NCBI GenBank assembly: GCA_027577415.1
Contig: JANBQS010000570.1
Span: 1 to 15,286 of the forward strand
Reading direction: 5' to 3'
Length of the DNA: 15,286 nt
DNA from: Coemansia sp. RSA 922
Taxonomy: Eukaryota; Kickxellomycota; Kickxellomycetes; Kickxellales; Kickxellaceae
The first letter of the stretch is position 1; each line of letters opens with the position of its first letter. Both the position numbers and the translations under genes were made by a program. Positions 7,762 through 15,129 of the stretch are shown piece by piece. The notes under the pieces were generated by a model, which saw only the letters and a program-made list of their open reading frames with translations, was not told the DNA's origin and searched no databases.

Positions 7762-8132
7762 AAGGCATAGTATACAGTTGATTTGAAATGCACAGCAGTA
7801 TGCTGCACAACAAACCCACCACATAGCTGACCATGTCCTGGTCAAACTGAGACTGCGGCCAATTATTCAGTTATCTGCATAGAAATGTCACCTATACAGA
7901 GGGACCAACTCAAGCTGCAATCATTGCGGTTCCAGTTCCATTAAACAATAAAGTGCTTCTAATACTTATGCCTATACTCACCATACACTTGAGGACAAAA
8001 AGAGACAAAAAAAACACTTGATGCAAAATGCCACGGAAGCAAAAGAGGAAGATTGTATCTCTGACTCAAAAAGGTTGTTGAAGGCGTGAGCTGATGGGAA
8101 GTGATGTTAATGGAAAAATTAGTCAAGATAAT

Positions 8133-8315
8133 TTGGTGATTAGATGTGGGCTTGAAAACGTCACCAAGCAGAAATATTATATTTACCATAAAAGTCCTCC
8201 ACTTTAGTTTCTCTTGAGTTAGCTTTTTGCTTTTGAGATGCAAAGTGACATGGGTTAACATATTTCCTCTACCTTCCTCTATCCTCCTCTTCATTTTTTT
8301 CCCTATCTATAATAA
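8133..8315 (+). promoter_or_regulatory. Promoter of coiled-coil gene B
   Basis: Same layout as in copy A: TTGGTGA (8133-8139) and TCACCAA (8161-8167) with an unchanged 21-base spacer, ACGTCAC overlapping the right arm (8158-8164), then ATTATATTTACCATAAAAG near 8175-8193, a CT-rich leader, and TATAATAA (8308-8315). The nearer TATA word starts 20 bases before the ATG at 8328. Confidence 0.5.
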
Positions 8316-8327
8316 CTTTTCTTTTTA

Positions 8328-8741
8328 ATGGCCACTAAGGCGCCTATGAGCCAGGAGGCGTATGACAGGCTAGTTGCCAAGCTGGCCAACCTACAGAGAG
8401 CTCTTGATAAATTCAAATTCGAAGGCTTGATACCATTGGAACAGGCAGTAAAGTCCTTAGAACAGGAACAAGAGCATCAGGGTAAGCGTCTGGAGGTGCT
8501 GGAACAGAGACTACAAGTTCGGCGCCAGTATCCACAGGTCGAAATGCATAGGGTTGGGCGTGTCGACTCTTTAAAGTCAGATAGTCTCCAGGTGCAGCCT
8601 TCTCAAGTAAAGTTGGTTAAGAGTGACTCCAGCGTTCCAGCTTATTCGCCAGTTATCAAAAGGGTCAACAAACGACCCTTGGATGGTACCACACCATGCC
8701 TGCATAAGAGACAAGCTACTAGCACTGGCCGCAGCAACTAG
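8328..8741 (+). CDS. Small coiled-coil protein, copy B (unknown family)
   Basis: 137 codons, intronless, with the same plan as copy A: a coiled coil at about 8-65 (ANLQRALDKFKF; EQAVKSLEQEQEHQGKRLEV), the invariant segments QYPQVEMHRVG and LKSDSLQVQPSQVKLVK, and a basic tail ending in a divergent Ser/Thr-rich end. Against copy A, 21 of 130 aligned residues differ and only four further codons differ silently. A canonical AATAAA lies at 8777-8782, 36 bases past the stop, which copy A lacks in exact form, so copy B may be the better-preserved gene. The GGTAAGCG at 8480-8487 resembles a splice donor, but copy A has GGTAGGCG there and the frame is open through, so no intron is inferred. Function unknown. 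Confidence 0.6.
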   Translation: MATKAPMSQEAYDRLVAKLANLQRALDKFKFEGLIPLEQAVKSLEQEQEHQGKRLEVLEQRLQVRRQYPQVEMHRVGRVDSLKSDSLQVQPSQVKLVKSDSSVPAYSPVIKRVNKRPLDGTTPCLHKRQATSTGRSN

Positions 8742-8857
8742 TAGTAGCTAGCATTGAAATAACACCAACTGTTGTCAATAAAAAAACTATCCATACACTT
8801 AGTTTACACTGCTAGAGGCTGCTGATGCAACAAACGGCAATATTTGTGATGTTACGG

Positions 8858-9167
8858 GGGGAAGAAGTGAATAAGATGTTCACTAGTAAGTAAGACTGAA
8901 AAATAGGAATCTATTTGTAAGGAAAACTTATTTGAAAGCTAGAGGGAGAAATGTTGGCTTTTTATAGCTGTAGCGACCTGGACTGAAGAGCCAGTGCACT
9001 TGTTCTTTGTGATGGGTGATGAGTATCACTGTGGAGATGGAGATCTTGATCTTGATGTGTGAGAGGATCCGCCGTGAGACTCATGACTCGCAACAGTGAT
9101 ACTATTCCATCATTAAAATCGCCCTCTCTCAATAACAGCTTCTTCCACCTATCTAGCAAAATTATAA
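8858..9167. other. Spacer with a long perfect inverted repeat, no gene seen
   Basis: Right edge of the island. Arms AGTATCACTGT (9022-9032) and ACAGTGATACT (9093-9103) are perfectly complementary with a 60-base spacer. A minus-strand CTATAAAAAG (8967-8958) is followed by no ORF. No RNA gene was recognised. Confidence 0.4.
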
Positions 9168-9173
9168 TTTATT
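9168..9173 (-). terminator. Poly(A) signal of the PPR-like gene
   Basis: AATAAA on the minus strand (TTTATT on +), 9 bases after the stop codon of the gene at 9182-11173. It is close to the stop but canonical. Confidence 0.5.
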
Positions 9174-9181
9174 TTGTTGCA

Positions 9182-11173
9182 CTAGTCCACTTCTGGTTCT
9201 TGCAAACCATGGTCAAAGATCCTATGTCGCAAGCTCTCTGAAGGCACAATTTGCCATTTGGCAGCGAACATGCGCAGCACGGCATCCAGCAGCTTTTGGT
9301 TTTGCGAGTGACAACAAAATAACACCAATGCGTCCAACGTTACTTCGTCGGGCGTCAGTCTCCAGCGCACCATACCACGCAGCAGCGCCTGCACCACACC
9401 CAGCATCTCGTCTGGCTCGCTTGTCCTGTACAGTGAAGCTGCGTGTGAGTTGACCAGCGGCAGATCAGACAAGCTGGGAAGGCGTAGACAAGGGCCGCCA
9501 TCTCCAACACCCATGTCTGTGGATGTTGCACCTACAAGTCCGTGAAGCACAATGTTGAATAGTGATGTGTCAACGGGTACCCCAGCTTCAGATGTGGCGA
9601 ATCCTAGCAGCTCTAAGGCGCTCTGAGAATGCCCAGTTTTGACAAGCACTGTCAATAGTCGATTGATGGCTTTTGTGCTTAGCGTTAGTTCGTGTAGTCG
9701 AAATCGTCCGGGAAGCTTCGACCGCCAGTATGGAAATGTGTGCTTGTCACTGCCATCGACAAACCCACGTCGTCCGTCGGGGCACAGCGCTGTCATTACC
9801 GCTGTCCACATACAGTGCCACTCGCCAACCAATGCCCAGGCATCGTGTACTGCGCTAGCAGCATCTGCCTCCAGTTGCGGCTGATGGCATAGTGCGGCAA
9901 TAATTTCGGAAGCGACGTTGTTCCACCTCTTAAAGCGCAGTTCCTTGACAGCATCTTCGGCTCTGGACAATTCGCTACTGTGCTGCCCGTCGTATGTGCT
10001 GGTCGCTTTGCTCAACACGCTGGTGCACCATGCGCCTGCGTGCTTCCACAGTGTTCTCAGCTGTTCTATCTTGGCTAGGCCGCACTGAGGTTGTCGAATA
10101 AAGTACATGCACAAGCGCATGCTCTCCACTGGGTCCAGCGCGTAGCCTCGGCGCATGAATGCAAATATCAAGGCCTCCTCTATCGCCGTACGGTACTTGG
10201 AAGCAGTCTGCGGCGGGACTTTACTTCGTGCAACCAAGACAAATAATCGGTGACACTCGGCTTCAGTCAGATCATCGATCAGATAGTCAATCCAGCTGGG
10301 TCGGCGAGGATCGATCATGTCTAACCTTCCGATCTCTTCGTGGTCCGATAGTTTATGCTTTTCTGGTCTGGACCGCTGCCGCCTATGTGCCGGGTACAAG
10401 TCCTGGTCGAAAATCGGGCTGGTTGTATCGTCTGCGTTGTACTTCACTAGAGTCCCTTGTAACGAGCTCTGCACAAAAAATAAGGACGTATCCTCAGTGC
10501 CGACGTACACAGTTGGATTGCGCGCCATGGTGTCTATGTGGCGCATATCCAGCGTACAACTCAACGCCGACCGTAATCGCAACGGCAGCGCATGCACACG
10601 TAGAAAGTCCAAGTAGAATCTGTTCAGCTCTTCCAAGTAATGAAAAACACGCCCACTGCGATCACCGCTGACTTCACAGGCCTGTATTAATAGCCGGAGC
10701 TCAGATAGCACAGCTAGGACTTGTGCTCGCAATCCATGTCGCTGCCGTCGTCGCCGTACATCCGACTGGGATTTGATGTTCAGTTTGAGCATGAGCGATG
10801 ACGGCATCCCGCGGCCAAGCAGTTTTTGGTGCTCGTCGCCAGTCGGCTTGTTGCGCATGTCGAGCTCTGCCACCAGCCGGCTGGCGACATCGTAGGGGAT
10901 CGCACGTCCCCACTCCAAGGAACTGTGGCCAGGCGGTGGAGATCGACGAGGATCGGTTCCTTCGACTCTTTTGTGGCGAATCTCTCGGCTGTAACTGACA
11001 ATGGATCGGGTCTGCTTATCTCTGACTGATGCGGTCGGGTGAAGACACTGAGAAAACTGATACGATGCGCTGCCGCCGCCGCCGTTTTCTGCTCGGACGC
11101 TGTTGTTTGAGATAGTGTGCCCAGTGTTGGCAATGCATGGTCGGAAGCGGCCTCCGCGACCTAGCACGCTCAT
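9182..11173 (-). CDS. PPR-like protein, probably mitochondrial
   Basis: 663 codons, intronless, ATG at 11173. The N-terminal 80 residues are rich in Arg, Ser and Gly with few acidic residues, compatible with a mitochondrial presequence. Residues about 85-490 are helical but not recognisable as a named domain. Near the C-terminus, paired-helix repeats of PPR type appear: residues about 499-535 (KAINRLLTVLVKTGHSQSAL, ending GVPVDTS), the start of a second at 537-546 (SLFNIVLHGL) interrupted by about 45 residues of Gly/Ser/Leu-rich insertion, and 610-646 (DALVLFCCHS, LLDAVLRMF, IVPSES). PPR proteins bind organellar RNA and act in its processing, stability or translation. The repeats are few and degenerate, so the family call rests on the C-terminal third. 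It is divergently arranged with VID27, 435 bases between starts. Confidence 0.6.
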   Translation of the reverse strand: MSVLGRGGRFRPCIANTGHTISNNSVRAENGGGGSASYQFSQCLHPTASVRDKQTRSIVSYSREIRHKRVEGTDPRRSPPPGHSSLEWGRAIPYDVASRLVAELDMRNKPTGDEHQKLLGRGMPSSLMLKLNIKSQSDVRRRRQRHGLRAQVLAVLSELRLLIQACEVSGDRSGRVFHYLEELNRFYLDFLRVHALPLRLRSALSCTLDMRHIDTMARNPTVYVGTEDTSLFFVQSSLQGTLVKYNADDTTSPIFDQDLYPAHRRQRSRPEKHKLSDHEEIGRLDMIDPRRPSWIDYLIDDLTEAECHRLFVLVARSKVPPQTASKYRTAIEEALIFAFMRRGYALDPVESMRLCMYFIRQPQCGLAKIEQLRTLWKHAGAWCTSVLSKATSTYDGQHSSELSRAEDAVKELRFKRWNNVASEIIAALCHQPQLEADAASAVHDAWALVGEWHCMWTAVMTALCPDGRRGFVDGSDKHTFPYWRSKLPGRFRLHELTLSTKAINRLLTVLVKTGHSQSALELLGFATSEAGVPVDTSLFNIVLHGLVGATSTDMGVGDGGPCLRLPSLSDLPLVNSHAASLYRTSEPDEMLGVVQALLRGMVRWRLTPDEVTLDALVLFCCHSQNQKLLDAVLRMFAAKWQIVPSESLRHRIFDHGLQEPEVD

Positions 11174-11608
11174 TAACAGCCACCGCGATCCACACCACCG
11201 TCCGCGTGAAAGTGTTTGTGCTTCTATAACGTCAATGACAGTGTGCTAGCGGTGGGTGGATTCAAATTCCAACGCTGCAAAACCACGTTGCCCTTGCGTC
11301 GAACGTATAGCGGCTAGCAAGAGAGGAACTGACACTGGGCAGGTGCAGAAATAGTGAAAAAATGAGAGGCGATTCAAAGTATTGCAAAAGCGAAAGCGAA
11401 AGCTACAAGAGGATCGATATCTTTTTTTCCTTCTGAGCTCAAAGGAATACAGCTGATTGGATTAATGCTCATGTGATTAAAGACGAGTCTTTGTTTACCG
11501 AAACCTGGTGAACGTTTGCCCTCTTTTCCCACTTCTTTTTTAAACGCAACTCTATTAACTATTTTCTATTATCGACTCTTTCTGTTTTAAAGGACACCTG
11601 TACTACAA
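11174..11608. promoter_or_regulatory. Divergent promoter region between the PPR-like gene and VID27
   Basis: 435 bases with no ORF worth calling. Toward VID27 it holds a reverse CCAAT box (GATTGG, 11455-11460), TCATGTGAT (11469-11477), and a strongly pyrimidine-rich stretch (CCCTCTTTTCCCACTTCTTTT, about 11519-11539) before the ATG in good context (ACAAATGA). A short GCGAAA tandem lies at about 11386-11403. No canonical TATA box was found on either strand. Control of both genes from this interval is an inference from geometry. Confidence 0.5.
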
Positions 11609-14308
11609 ATGAATGCGCTAAAGTCGCTGGGCAAGCTGGTGTGGGGAAGCAGGGACAATCCCGAAATGTTCAAGCTGACTTCCGGCGTTCTATATGAAGT
11701 CAACCCCGCCGCCAAAGTCTCTCGCAAGTGCCTATTCCAAGATGCCGAGCTGTGCATCCGCCGCACGGACGTTGAGTTTCAATACCAACTGGTAGCACAG
11801 CGTGTATTCGAGGAAGGCGAGGACGAGTTGGCCGCCTCTGGCGATGATGTGGACGAGCTAGACGACGAGCGTGCATTTTTGATCGGCGTTGAACTTAAAT
11901 TTACACCCACGGTAGTGGAACTAGCGCATGGTTTCAAGTGGGTGGACATGGCGACGGAGGAGGGAGCCTTGGAGTACGAGTACATTGTCGAAGATGCGAC
12001 GGCTAATAAGACTACGCGCGATGCGTTTGCCATGGCTGTGGCTCGGTGCGCCTGGGAGCGTAGGGCGCGCAGACCATATTCACAGGCTGCGGAGGCGGAG
12101 GTCAAGGCGATGTTAGCCAAGGCTGAGGACGATCAGCTGGAAAGGATGCTGAGCAGCGTGCAGATCGACGACGATGCTATTGCTGCCGCAGTAGCCGACT
12201 ATGATAACGCCAAGCAAGTTCCGCCGCCACCACCTGTAGCGGCTCCCACTGCGCGTAAGCGTGAGGCCAAGGCTCACAAGGCGCCCAAATGGGAGCTGCC
12301 GGCGGAGCCCAAGGAGATCCCGACTGGTGAGGTTGTCGTCTCTATCCTCGGTGAGCTCTACATGTTTGATGCGCAGACTGCCGTGTTTACCCAGGTCGCA
12401 GCGGAAGTCGCGCTGACTGTCATTGAGACAGGCAAGTATACGTACTGGATGAATGTTGCGTCGGACAAGCGCAGCTACGTCGCACAGCTGATCGAGCCCG
12501 AGATGAACGCAGTGTTTAATCACGACCACCGCTCGCTGATCTGGAACTATTTTGAAGACAGCGGCAAGGCGTACTCATTCTCGGTCGTCTCTGCCGACGA
12601 TAAGCACTACGAGGCCCTGCATCAGGGCATGACTCGCGCGGCGTACGAGACGCTTAACCGCGATCCATGGCACAAAGTCAATGAGTCGTCGCAGGACTAT
12701 CTTTTAGATGCTGGCGAGGAGGATAACGACATGATGGATGTGCCAGAGGACTGGGACTCTGATGGCGAACATGGTAGCGATGGTGAGGGAGAGTCATTGG
12801 CAGCGCAACCTCTAAAAACGGAAGTGGTGGAGGTATCCGATGACGATGACAACACTGAGAGCGAGTATGAAGGTGAGAGCGAGGAGGACGAGAGCGAGTC
12901 TGATGGTGAGGACGAGAGCGAGTCCGGAAGTGAGAGCGAAGAGGTTGAGGTTAAGGTCGAGAGCGAGAGTGAAGAGAGCGAAAGCGAGGCCGAGAGCGAT
13001 GGTGAGGATGAAATCGACCAGATCTTCCGCCGTGCACCAGTACCCGACAACGTCAAGACCACGCTTACCGCTGCTGCCGAAGCCGCTGCTGACGAATCAT
13101 CTGACGAAGAAGAAGACGAGGACGAGTCTGATGAGGAGTCTGATGAGGAGGATGAAGAAGAGAGCTTCAATGTTGGTGCGGGAGGCCAGGGCGCAAAGAA
13201 CTCAATGCTGGCTGTGGGCTATAAGCACGACCGGTCGTTTGTCGTGCGTGGCAGCCGCATAGGCGTATTCCGGCATGGCGAGAACGATGACATTGAATTT
13301 GACACGACGATCAACCGCATCGATGACACGCACGGGACCGAGTTTACGCCGTCATCTGTGATGCTGCACGAGCAGGACTCGTCGATGGTGCTGCAGAACC
13401 GGGACCGTCCGCACGAGCTGTACCGGATGGACCTGGAGTACGGTAAAGTCGTCGAGGAGTGGAAGGTGCACGAGGATATTCCGACGGTCTCGATTGCGCC
13501 AAACACAAAGTACAGCCAGATGACGGGCGACAAGACGCTGGTGGGACTGAGCCACAACATGCTGTACCGCATTGACCCACGTGTGGGCGGAGACAACATG
13601 GTGGTGCAGGACGAGCTGCAGTCGTATACGACTAAGAGCCACTTTACGGCGGCTGCGACTACGGAGAGCGGCGCCATCGCTGTGGGCAGCGGCAAGGGCG
13701 AGATCCGCCTGTTCGACCGCTTGGGCGTGCGTGCCAAAACCACGCTGCCGGCACTGGGCGAGGCCATCCTGGGCATCGACGTCACATCGGACGGCCGCTA
13801 CGTCGTGGCCACGTGCAAGACCTACCTCTTGCTGATCGACACCAAGCTTCCCTCGGACCCCGCCGGCAAGACGGGCTTCCAAAAGGCCTTCCCGCAGGCG
13901 CAGAAGCCGGCGCCGCGCCGCTTGCAGCTCAGGCCCGAGCACGTCGTGTACATGGCTGCGCCCATCTCGTTCACGCCGGCCAAATTCAACCAGTCGCCTG
14001 ACGGCAACCACTCGGAGAAGACCATTGTCACTAGCACTGGACCCTTTGTCATTACGTGGAACCTTCGTCGCGCGCTGGGTACGGGCCGCGGAGATGCTTA
14101 CCACATTAAGCAATATGCCGATGTCGTCGTTGCTGATAACTTTAGGTTTGGCCAGGACCGGTCTATCGTCGTCACGCTGCCCAACGATGTGCAGTGCGTC
14201 AAGAGATCGCAGCTGGCCAAGCCTACCCGCGAGAGCCTGATGATCCGCACGCCGGCACGCACCAGCCTGCTGTCGGACAGAGACGATGTTGTCAACGCGC
14301 CCTTCTAA
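11609..14308 (+). CDS. VID27: Vid27 family protein (vacuolar import and degradation 27)
   Basis: 899 codons, intronless. Residues 1-170 match the Vid27 N-terminal domain (MNALKSLGKLVWG, LTSGVLYEVNP). Residues about 236-352 form a PH-like middle domain (GEVVVSILGELYMFD; KHYEALHQGMTRAAYE). Residues about 369-520 are an extremely acidic Ser/Asp/Glu linker. Residues about 528-830 are the beta-propeller-like C-terminal domain with strongly conserved family segments (VMLHEQDSSMVLQNRD, MDLEYGKVVEEWKVH, TLVGLSHNMLYRIDPR, GEIRLFDRLGVRAKT, GIDVTSDGRYVVATCKTYLL). The yeast protein is about 780 residues; the excess here is mostly the acidic linker and the tail. In yeast, Vid27 is named from a screen for fructose-1,6-bisphosphatase degradation in vacuoles, and its biochemical role is unclear. 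Start, frame and family are secure. Codons are GC-rich compared with the island to the left. Confidence 0.96.
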   Translation: MNALKSLGKLVWGSRDNPEMFKLTSGVLYEVNPAAKVSRKCLFQDAELCIRRTDVEFQYQLVAQRVFEEGEDELAASGDDVDELDDERAFLIGVELKFTPTVVELAHGFKWVDMATEEGALEYEYIVEDATANKTTRDAFAMAVARCAWERRARRPYSQAAEAEVKAMLAKAEDDQLERMLSSVQIDDDAIAAAVADYDNAKQVPPPPPVAAPTARKREAKAHKAPKWELPAEPKEIPTGEVVVSILGELYMFDAQTAVFTQVAAEVALTVIETGKYTYWMNVASDKRSYVAQLIEPEMNAVFNHDHRSLIWNYFEDSGKAYSFSVVSADDKHYEALHQGMTRAAYETLNRDPWHKVNESSQDYLLDAGEEDNDMMDVPEDWDSDGEHGSDGEGESLAAQPLKTEVVEVSDDDDNTESEYEGESEEDESESDGEDESESGSESEEVEVKVESESEESESEAESDGEDEIDQIFRRAPVPDNVKTTLTAAAEAAADESSDEEEDEDESDEESDEEDEEESFNVGAGGQGAKNSMLAVGYKHDRSFVVRGSRIGVFRHGENDDIEFDTTINRIDDTHGTEFTPSSVMLHEQDSSMVLQNRDRPHELYRMDLEYGKVVEEWKVHEDIPTVSIAPNTKYSQMTGDKTLVGLSHNMLYRIDPRVGGDNMVVQDELQSYTTKSHFTAAATTESGAIAVGSGKGEIRLFDRLGVRAKTTLPALGEAILGIDVTSDGRYVVATCKTYLLLIDTKLPSDPAGKTGFQKAFPQAQKPAPRRLQLRPEHVVYMAAPISFTPAKFNQSPDGNHSEKTIVTSTGPFVITWNLRRALGTGRGDAYHIKQYADVVVADNFRFGQDRSIVVTLPNDVQCVKRSQLAKPTRESLMIRTPARTSLLSDRDDVVNAPF
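12712..13170 (+). repeat. Acidic Ser-Glu/Asp low-complexity tract inside VID27
   Basis: Codons GAG, GAC, AGC and AGT repeat in near-tandem hexamer and nonamer units (GAGAGCGAG variants) through about 12850-13010, followed by GA-rich runs at 13095-13165. Two acidic blocks flank a less acidic segment with IFRRAP (near residue 473) and an Ala-rich stretch. The protein is predicted disordered here and is dense in S-D/E-x-D/E sites typical of casein kinase 2 targets. The strand asymmetry also gives a long antisense Ser-rich frame (13170-12697), which is an artefact. Confidence 0.8.
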
Positions 14309-14812
14309 CCACTTACCTACCTACCTATTAATATACTCTCCATTGAACGATGTAGAATGCCAGACACATGTGAGCAATAATCACATGATCGGCTTTGGAT
14401 GACCGTGACTTGTGTGTTGGAAGCTGCTGCGTTCCTGGATGCCTTTTCTTCTGAGTGCGATGTATCCAGAAGCAAGTGAGTTCGACTGCCGATTCCTGGC
14501 TATCCGCATTCGCCCGCCTTCCAAGCGATGCACAATTGCGCAGAGAGCCTGCTGATCCCAGTGTGCGTGTCCCCCCCAGTCAGTGCGCCTGCCCCTAAGT
14601 CTTTGGCGCTGACTGCTCATTTTTCGGCCAGAGCCCAGCCAGTCAACGCGATGCGCGCGGGCAATAAATGGACACTCTTCTCTCCCTCGTCCTCTTACGA
14701 TTTTTCTTTCCTTGCTTGCTTTACTTACTAATTCATTACTAATTCAACTTTTTCTTTATTTTATTTTATTTTTTTGCTTGCTGATAACGACTAAACGCTA
14801 TTACATTGAACT
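14309..14812. promoter_or_regulatory. VID27 3' flank and promoter/leader of the 6-phosphofructo-2-kinase gene
   Basis: Begins with a short ACCT tandem (14317-14328), then a hairpin ATGTGA (14368-14373) and TCACAT (14381-14386) with a 7-base loop containing CAATAA. From about 14680 to 14775 the strand becomes strongly T/C-rich, with TTTAT tandems at about 14755-14770, a typical fungal leader. No clear TATA box. An in-frame TGA at 14807 with no splice acceptor between it and the ATG supports 14813 as the start of the next gene. Confidence 0.45.
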
Positions 14813-15129
14813 ATGCTTGCTGGTGGAACTCGGATCGTGGTCGTGGTAAGTGATACGGGGCGTTCTAGGTGCTCTCTGGCATACTCCTAGGCGTGGAGTT
14901 TGTTCTGGGAGAGGCCCTTCCTCTTTCTTTCTTATTGGATCTCTCTCATACTTGCGTTCTGAGACTGCTTTTTGTGCGATGCACTGACGCGGGCCATGCG
15001 CCGATTGCATGGGCGCGATATCTCTTTGTGACTATCTTTTCACGCGCTAAACACTCATATCATTTTCCCTCTCTTTGTCGTAGATGGTCGGCCTGCCTGC
15101 TCGTGGCAAAACTTACATATCGTACAAGG
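14813..15129 (+). CDS. 6-phosphofructo-2-kinase, 5' end only (exons 1 and 2)
   Basis: Exon 1 (14813-14845, 11 codons) and exon 2 (15084-15129, 15 codons plus one base) join in phase 0 to read RIVVV then MVGLPARGKTYIS, the diagnostic P-loop of the 6PF2K/PFKFB kinase domain, with Lys20 and Thr21 in the nucleotide-binding loop. The enzyme makes fructose 2,6-bisphosphate from fructose 6-phosphate and ATP in the cytosol, the allosteric signal controlling phosphofructokinase and fructose-1,6-bisphosphatase. The gene runs off the window inside a second intron. The leader before the P-loop is only 13 residues, much shorter than in yeast Pfk26/Pfk27. Whether a C-terminal bisphosphatase domain is present cannot be seen. 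Confidence 0.85.
14846..15083 (+). other. Intron 1 of the 6-phosphofructo-2-kinase gene
   Basis: Donor GTAAGT at 14846-14851, acceptor TCGTAG ending at 15083, and branch-like GCTAAAC at 15046-15052. It is 238 bases long, nearly three times the intron of the Sds3-like gene. Removing it is required to reconstitute the conserved VVV-MVGLPARGKT segment. Confidence 0.88.

Larger units (their letters stand above)
7938..8857 (+). repeat. 0.9 kb direct repeat, copy B (promoter, coiled-coil gene and 3' end)
   Basis: Counterpart of 4145-5050, same orientation, about 3.8 kb apart start to start. Gaps relative to copy A fall outside the coding region, for example extra bases near 7995-8012 and in the CT-rich leader near 8262-8290. 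The match fades just after GCAACAAACGGCAATATTTGTG (8827-8848). Confidence 0.85.

Noticed and set aside
8480..8487. Splice donor-like GGTAAGCG within coiled-coil gene B
   Set aside because: Copy A reads GGTAGGCG at the same site, the frame is open throughout, and both proteins align without gaps across it.
4145..8857. The two 0.9 kb repeats as LTRs of one retrotransposon
   Set aside because: Each contains a complete gene with promoter and poly(A) signal, no TG...CA ends or primer-binding site were seen, and the 2.9 kb between them encodes no reverse transcriptase or integrase.
11255..11275. GGATTCAAATTCC resembling a tRNA B box
   Set aside because: Imperfect match, no A box at a proper distance and no cloverleaf could be drawn.
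12697..13170. Long Ser-rich minus frame inside VID27
   Set aside because: It is the complement of the Glu/Asp/Ser codons of the acidic linker (GAG and GAC give CTC and GTC; shifted frames read as Ser).
13352..14113. 253-codon minus frame over the Vid27 C-terminal domain
   Set aside because: Shadow of a GC-rich conserved coding region; the + frame encodes the recognisable Vid27 family segments.
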